A stretch of 64,000 nt of DNA from Narthecium ossifragum (lineage: Eukaryota > Streptophyta > Magnoliopsida > Dioscoreales > Nartheciaceae). The stretch's first letter is position 1; each line of letters opens with the position of its first letter. The notes under the pieces were generated by a model. It was not told the origin of the DNA. It saw nothing but the letters and a program-made list of their open reading frames with translations, and made no database searches. The translations under genes and the position numbers were made by a program. The stretch spans positions 27,100,129 to 27,164,128 of the forward strand of contig OY986968.1 of assembly GCA_963920575.1 (NCBI GenBank). Direction: 5' to 3'. Of this stretch, positions 58,301 through 64,000 are shown one piece after another.

Positions 58301-59421
58301 TTGGCAATGGAGATAGGCAGATTGCCACCGAAGTTGTTGTTTTCAAGGCCCAGCTCCTGTAAGAAGCTGCAATTCATCAGAGAGGTGAAGAAACTCCAGT
58401 CGCTGTCCTCCCTTGCTTCGAGCTTGTTACCGTCGAGATTAAGCCAGCCAAGATATACTAGACTTCCTAGATTGGCCGGCATTTTGCCACTGAAACCATT
58501 CATCGTGATATCAAATTCAATGAGATTGGAAGCATTTGATATGGAATTTGGTATCTTTCCCTCAAACTGGTTTTCATACAGAAGAGCTCTCGTCAAGTTT
58601 GGAAACGAGTAGAAGAAATCGGAAGGCAGAGTTCCGGTGAACTGATTGTTACCAATGGAGATTACCTGCATGGCTGAGAGATTGTAGAAAGAAGAAGGAA
58701 TATTGCCTGATAGCTTGTTGTTGTACACCTGAAACACCTTCAGCTTCCTGAGCTTGCCTAAGCTCTCCGGTATGCTTCCCTCCAATTCAGCCTCCTGGCA
58801 AGTGATGCCGAAGAGTAATGACATGTTGCCGATGGAATCAGGGATGGTGCCCGTGAGGTTGTTCATGCCGAGGTTGAGTGCCCTCATATTGTAGAGGGAG
58901 CCTATATCCCTTGGTATCTCTCCGGTAAGCAGGTTGTCCCGCAGACTAATCCTCAGGAGGCTGGACAACTGTGTCAGAGTGGCCGGAATCTTCCCCTCGA
59001 GAGAGTTGGCGGCCAGCATGAGCTCTTGCAGCCTCCTCAGGCGGCCGATCTCCGGCGGTATGGGTCCCCGGAGGTTGTTGTTGGGGATAAAGAGCGATTC
59101 GAGGAAGGTGAGATTGGCAATGTAAGGTGAGATTGGACCATCGAGGTTGAGGGAGATGAGAGCCAATTCGGTGACCCTGTCAGGGTGGCGCCGGCCGCAG
59201 GCGACGCCGAACCAGTCGCAGTGGTGGAGGGTGGTGTTCTCCCAGGAGGATAGCGTTCCATTGGGATCCTTTAGGAGGGACTTGAAGGCAAGTAGAGCGA
59301 GCCGGTCGGTTACGTTGCTTGTGAGCAAGGTGGCGGGAATGGCGGAGGATTCGACGCCGGAGGCTTGGAAGGTGAAGGCGAACAAGACATGGATGACGAG
59401 AAGCTCCATGGCGAGCTCCAT
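55399..59421 (-). CDS. LRR receptor kinase, subfamily XII (XA21/EFR-like), intact
   Basis: Exon 1 is 59421-56721 and exon 2 is 55796-55399, with a 924-bp GT-AG intron at the place usual for this family (between GYVAP and EYAMGG). The CDS is 3099 nt, 1032 aa. It has a signal peptide (VIHVLFAFTFQASGV), LRRNT (LHHCDWFGVACG), about 21 LRRs, a membrane segment (IPILTAVLCIIIAVVVLAVL) and a kinase with IGVGSVGSVYKG, VAVKVLNLQ, VHCDLKPSN (non-RD) and VGDFGLA. The family perceives microbial or other ligands at the plasma membrane. The ligand here is unknown. A second in-frame ATG four codons downstream (59409) could also serve as start. Confidence 0.96.
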
Positions 59422-59900
59422 GGCGAAGAAGACAGCGGTAACAATCGCTCAATTTTAGGGGTGGCGAATCTTGGCCAATTCTTATCTACATAGCCAGCCA
59501 CCTTTCAATATATCATTATATATATAGAGTCTCATGTATTTTTTTTGTATCTTTAAGCATGCAAGTGTTTCCTAAAACTAGCTTGAAGACAAAAGATTTC
59601 AAGAGATGTACACGCCAAGGACACATATGAATCAACGAATACAACTTATTGTCATGTCTGTAACGTGATTAAATGTCAATGAGCCTTTTACTGCTTCAAT
59701 TCAGTGTACGCTTACCTTTTATTTGAAGTAGTTAGGCCTGTCTATTGGGGGGGACCCTCGGTGGCTGGAAAGCTATCAAACAAAAAGTTAAAAGTAATGA
59801 TATGCGTCCCATCGGTAGGTGTGGACATCCTACCAGCTCTCTTTATATGTCAAGCAAATTACAAATATAACTATAACATATGTATTATAGATACATTATG

Positions 59901-60186
59901 AGATTTTTTTTTTTTGTCAAATAAGATTCCTTATATTCACTTTCGACACTTTAAGACCTATACCATGTTTTCTTGTATAATAGGATCCAAAACAAAAAAT
60001 ACATGTATAATTATTGATTATACACGTATCATATGTACGCATATCATTATTGGTTATACGCGTATTCGTTTATACGTGTGTTCGTTACGTGTATTTTTTA
60101 TTAGGGTCTTATTATGCAAGAAAACATGATATGAGGTCTTAAAATGCAAAAAGTGAATTTTGAAGGTCCATTTTGGCAAAAAATCC
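59901..60186. mobile_element. Mutator-type MITE with long inverted arms
   Basis: A 10-bp flanking duplication, atacattatg (59891-59900 and 60187-60196), brackets 286 bp. The ends are inverted copies over about 75 bp with mismatches (gattttttgccaaaa against atttttt...gtcaaat; gaaaacatgatatgaggtct against agacctataccatgttttc). The middle has short tandem motifs (tatacgcgtat, tatacgtgt). A 9- to 10-bp duplication fits the Mutator group. Confidence 0.65.
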
Positions 60187-60204
60187 ATACATTATGTATA
60201 TACA

Positions 60205-60436
60205 CTAGGTGGGCCCTTGCCACCTGGCAGGGTAAACCCTAAACCCTAACCATCAGGTTAATGGGTGATTCGGTTATAAAAATCGAATTTGATTAATGAA
60301 TTAGTATGAATACTATATAAGGTTGATTGTATTAGATTAGTATATTATAACTATATAATAGATATAACTGTATGAATTAAATCAACTTTATAAAGGGGCG
60401 ATTATGCATAACCGTTTTTGCTCCTTATAAAATAGA
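60205..60436 (-). mobile_element. Helitron-like element, minus strand, distal copy
   Basis: On the minus strand it starts TCTATTTTATAAGGAGC at 60436 and ends with the hairpin CCCTGCCAGGTGGCAAGGG, then cccacCTAG at 60205-60208, followed by T. It is the same family as 8762-9459. It directly follows the neighbouring element head to tail. Confidence 0.75.
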
Positions 60437-60796
60437 CTAGTACTCACCTGCAAAGTTTTTAGTTATTACTAATATAAAATTTTAACAAACTCCTTGTAGT
60501 TTGTCTAGTTAGACGGCTGTGTTGACCCATAGGTGGTTCAGGGTTCGAAGGTTGGTCGTAGCTTTTTATTCACTGCCACCATAAAACATAGTTAATAAAA
60601 ATATAAAAATATTATAAGTCTAACTTAGGGTATATAAAATAATATATAAGTCTTAGCATAAGATAATATTAATAGAACTTAGGTTGATTTGAATTAATGC
60701 AGGTTTATATAAAGCAAACTTAGGGAATATATATAAAGAAACTTAGAGGATATGAATTAATGCAGGTTTAACCGTTATTGCTCCTTATAAGATTGA
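60437..60796 (-). mobile_element. Helitron-like element, minus strand, proximal copy
   Basis: On the minus strand it starts TCAATCTTATAAGGAGC at 60796 after an A and ends gtgagtaCTAG at 60437-60440. It is related to 37758-38141. The next element begins at the very next base. Confidence 0.75.
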
Positions 60797-61287
60797 TAGA
60801 CACATCTATATTAAATTACGTGGGTGGTGGGTGGGTTACTCATGCTATGGCTAAACCCCCATCCCCTCTCTCTATATTCAACTCCTATTCTTTGATTATG
60901 ACATGTCATATGACTCATATTTCACATCTCCTCTATCTCTATATTCAACCCATATTCTTTGGTCATGATACGTGACTCATATTTCACGTCATAAAATCTT
61001 CTCTTTTATAATAAAATAGATGAGCACGAGTAACCACCATCCCCACTACAACACCCTCAACATCCCTCCCAAACTAATTTCCCAAAACACCCCTCCCAAA
61101 TTCTCAAATGCCCTGAAATCCCCCCACCCAATAACCCTAGTCCCCCCCCCCCACCCAATAACCCTAGTTGGCGGTTGCGATTGCACCACATGGTTGCAAT
61201 CAGTCCCACCACGTACGGTGTGGTTCTCCACACTCTTCTAGGCGGGACGCAGATCATTTTCCATCGAACAAAAGGTCACACATATTA
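60797..61287. other. Unassigned, C-rich tract
   Basis: No gene is recognised. A duplicated block cccacccaataaccctagt occurs twice (about 61125-61142 and 61153-61169) around a C-run. Confidence 0.4.
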
Positions 61288-61420
61288 TTTTATTTTTTTG
61301 ATTAATTGAGCCCAAACAAGGTTAGGCACCGGTTATAAGAGAGTAATAAAAAACCAAGTTGCACGACAACTAAACAAAGGAAAGTCGTGAGAAGTCTCCA
61401 GATCCCAATACAAAGACCAG
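61288..61420 (-). mobile_element. LINE 3'-end remnant
   Basis: A T-run followed by gattaattgagcccaaacaagg matches the reversed tail of the LINE at 22267 (gattagttgagcccgtagg). The borders are not defined. Confidence 0.45.
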
Positions 61421-61463
61421 TGTTGGTTAGGTACTGGTTTTAAAATGTGTAAGTTGGCTACAA

Positions 61464-62482
61464 ATTATGTGCACATAGAGTCCAAGCCTCAACTGAAATA
61501 GTAGATGTTTCGCACCAACGTGGCGGAGAGTAGTCATATAAGACGTTTGTTTCAAGAATTAGGATAAGAGAGGATATAATATTCCGTGGGAATATCTCCC
61601 GAGAGAGAACATCTCCTTAGATATATTCTCCAGGTTTTTTTTTTTGTTTTTTTATGAGTTGAGCTCGAGAGCTATAGATTATTTACAGTAAAAATGTCAG
61701 GGCCCTAGTCCCTGTCCTGCTGCCAATGAAAACTGGTGCAATTAATTCTGCACCACTTGGCAACTCTGTCAGCCATGACATTAGTAAATCTAGGAATAGC
61801 TAAACTATGATGTTATCATAACCTAGCATCAGCTTCCAAATATCCTTCGCGAGAGATATATTCTCCAGGTTGACTTCTTCTTTTATGTTCGAAAAACTCA
61901 AAAAAGTTATAAAAATGATGTTAGTTATTCGAAAAACTCAAAAAAGTTATAAAATGATGTTAGTTATCAAACTATGGAGGGTAATTAATATCATTGCACG
62001 CAAATCCGATCTTTTCTCTTTTCGAAAGAACATCTCCCACGCACCCCAAATGGGATTATCTAACCTCCTGTGCATGGCATATGATCAACTCCCAACGGGA
62101 TTATTACTCTCATTTTCAAAATGTCTACTAAACATAGGATTAGGTTGGTCAACGGGAGTGGTTCTCACTGTTCAGATCCAAATACCACGGAACGTGCCCA
62201 GTGATAGAACCAGGATGAGATTTAAGGGGGTGAAATCTAAAATAAAATGATCAATTTTTTTCTTCTTTTAAGTAATGCAAAAGTTAATTTAGAATTACAA
62301 TATCGAACATTAAAGAATAAAAATAATATAAATATTAAAATACATGTGCCGTACTATGTGCTGTGATTGAGAGGTGGAAGTTGGATCCTACGCTTTTGCA
62401 TTTTTTTTAAACGTTGTAAAATAACTTTAACACGGAAATGATGTATATTAATTATGTGCACATAGAGTCCAAGCCTCAACTG
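61464..62482. repeat. 32-bp direct repeat 987 bp apart
   Basis: The same 32 bp (attatgtgcacatagagtcc and on through aagcctcaactg) occur at 61464-61495 and 62451-62482. Between them lie the LINE at 61637-61853 and AT-rich DNA. The origin is unclear. Confidence 0.7.
61637..61853 (-). mobile_element. Very short 5'-truncated LINE
   Basis: An 18-bp duplication, agatatattctccaggtt (61619-61636 and 61854-61871), brackets the insert. A T-run at the left is the poly(A) tail on the minus strand. The minus strand keeps AIPRFTNVMADRVAKW, the end of a LINE RNase H domain. Confidence 0.85.
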
Positions 62483-62559
62483 CAAATCCTCCTCGAGAGC
62501 TAGAGATATATTCTCCCGTTTAATAGCTCGCCAGGTTAGGGAATTTTCACTGTCTTTCC

Positions 62560-63127
62560 TTCCCAAACCCCCCTCATCTCCTCCCTCCTCCTCGACAACG
62601 CCAATCCTCCGGACGGATGCCTCGGTTCGTGGTGGAGCCGCAGGGCTTGGAGCTGCCCTCTTCCCGGATGGAGTCTCCGTTGCTTGGACCTGGAAGGGCC
62701 GGTGTCGGGTTAACTCCATCGTTGAAGCTGAGCTATGGGCGATGGGAAGGGGACTGCAGGAGGCGTTTCATCGGGGGAGTGTTAAGATCATTTTGGAATC
62801 TGACTCGCTGCTAGGAATTGGCTACGCCTCCGGCCGTTTCTGCTGGCCTAGGGACCTGGTTGAGGTTCTCAAGGCAGTCTGGAGGATCGCGGCTAATTTC
62901 CAAAGCGTCTTCTTTGTGCACATACCACGGGAGTTCAACACCCTCGCTGATTGCTTGGCCGGCTCCTCTTGGCATGATAACTCGTTGTAATTAGCACTCC
63001 GTAGACTAGAGTTGTATTCTAACGGGCATTGTTGCCTGAACTGTTTGTGGTGTGTTCGGTCTTTCCCGAGCTAACCACCGTCATTCCCTGTACCGCAGCC
63101 CTTGGCTTAACTAAGCAAAAAAAAGTA
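62560..63127 (+). pseudogene. LINE RNase H domain and 3' tail
   Basis: The frame ending at 62990 holds the RNase H-like series TDASVRGGAAGLGAAL, IVEAELWAMGRGL, IILESDSLLGIG and VFFVHIPREFNTLADCLAG, then a stop. The 3' tail ends in an A-run at about 63117-63125. No reverse transcriptase is attached, so it is a 5'-truncated copy. Confidence 0.8.
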
Positions 63128-64000
63128 ATACTTTACCCTCCACCCCTCGAACGACTGTGAGTTGGTATAATATCTTCCATATCGGGTACATTAATAGAAT
63201 TATCGACACAAAGTTTTGACTTCTTCCAAAAATTTATTTCATTTTGTCGCCCTCAAATCATGCAATCGTTCCTTCACTACTCCAAATTTATTTCATAGCA
63301 CATTAACTATGTCTTGATCCTTTCACTGCATACATGTGACAATTCATTCGTAATTCCCATTATATTCCTCATCAAATATATAATGAATACAATCTCAAAG
63401 CTTTTATCTTATCCATCAAAATCATAGTCATGGATCTTTGTTCTGACTGAACTCTATCATTATATTCCTCATCAAATGCATAGTGAATACAAACTCAAAT
63501 TTAATGAATTAATTAAGCGAGACAGTCTATTACTAATTTAATGGTTAGAGGCCAACATTTGGGAGGTAATAAAATTAAAGGACTCACCCTACCAGCTCAA
63601 TAATCTAAGCTAGATTGAGGACAAAGTTCTTGGACTCTTCTATATTAGCTGGAAGCATAGTAACGTCGGTGGACAAGGTTAAAGGAATATGCAATTATTG
63701 AAGTGGTTAGTTAGATTACTTTTTGTCCTAACTCTAAATCATGCATTAAACCTGTAGACTTTGATGTTTTTTAAGTTTTATGAATGGTGGTTAAGTTGAT
63801 TAAATCAGAACAGAGCCATGATTGGTTGCTCAGTTTTGGCCCTTTCATTCCTCTGTTTTGCTCTGTTTTTCTAAGTAATCTTGATTGATGTCCTTTTGAT
63901 GCATATCATTATTGTTTTGAACAGCTACAAGATTACCAACTATCAGCAGTTCTAAGAGGCACATGGAGATTGATAGAATTGAGAGTCCATTGCTTGCAAA
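63128..64000. other. AT-rich DNA without a recognised gene
   Basis: A diverged direct repeat of about 42 bp (containing attatattcctcatcaaat and gaataca) occurs near 63357-63400 and 63450-63500. A splice-acceptor-like tttgaacag at about 63916-63924 is followed by open frames to the window end, too short to call. Confidence 0.35.

Noticed and set aside
63915..64000. Possible exon after tttgaacag at the window end
   Set aside because: Two frames are open over only about 75 bp and neither resembles a known protein.

Overview
This window is nuclear DNA of a flowering plant. It has GT-AG introns, a plastid Clp subunit gene, a short-form tRNase Z, XA21/EFR-type receptor kinases, and Ty1-copia, Helitron, hAT, PIF/Harbinger, Mutator-like and plant LINE elements. 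I cannot fix the species. A monocot is possible, but nothing in the window proves it.

Layout. 1-5.2 kb: hAT remnant, then LINE debris split by a 2.9-kb solo LTR. 5.4-11.1 kb: Helitron-like elements in head-to-tail arrays, inserted in a duplicated segment whose second copy (20.0-22.2 kb) keeps the empty sites. 12.2-13.2 kb: a two-exon gene for a small secreted four-cysteine peptide; partial or divergent copies lie at 29.7, 30.8 and 34.6-37.2 kb. 13.56-18.17 kb: a young but frameshifted Ty1-copia element. 24.0-29.2 kb: an LRR receptor kinase split by a hAT element with a perfect 8-bp target duplication. 31.9-36.2 kb: a second hAT element and a PIF/Harbinger-like element, the latter carrying a Helitron. 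38.6-46.0 kb: two intact housekeeping genes, tRNase Z (8 coding exons, 292 aa) and CLPR1 (9 coding exons, 384 aa). 46.56-53.93 kb: a complete 7.36-kb Mutator-like element (MULE). 54.2-59.4 kb: a 5' fragment of a receptor kinase, then an intact minus-strand LRR receptor kinase (1032 aa). 59.9-63.1 kb: a Mutator-type MITE, two minus-strand Helitrons and LINE 3' ends. No recognisable gene follows 63.1 kb.

The most interesting object is the MULE. It has 44-bp identical terminal inverted repeats and an exact 9-bp target duplication. A plus-strand transposase (zinc-finger DNA-binding region, DDE core, SWIM finger) is fused to an OTU cysteine-protease domain and broken by one in-frame TGA. A convergent minus-strand gene with five exons, fully open, encodes a 565-aa plant mobile domain (PMD) protein. 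All three non-coding parts of the element carry a 16-bp dyad, CGGTA-N6-TACCG, with 15 perfect copies and about 7 near-copies, often phased at 34-36 bp. This looks like a dedicated protein-DNA recognition system of the element. Known logic that resembles it is the convergent gene pair of maize MuDR and the anti-silencing protein/motif pair of Arabidopsis VANDAL elements; that link is inference.
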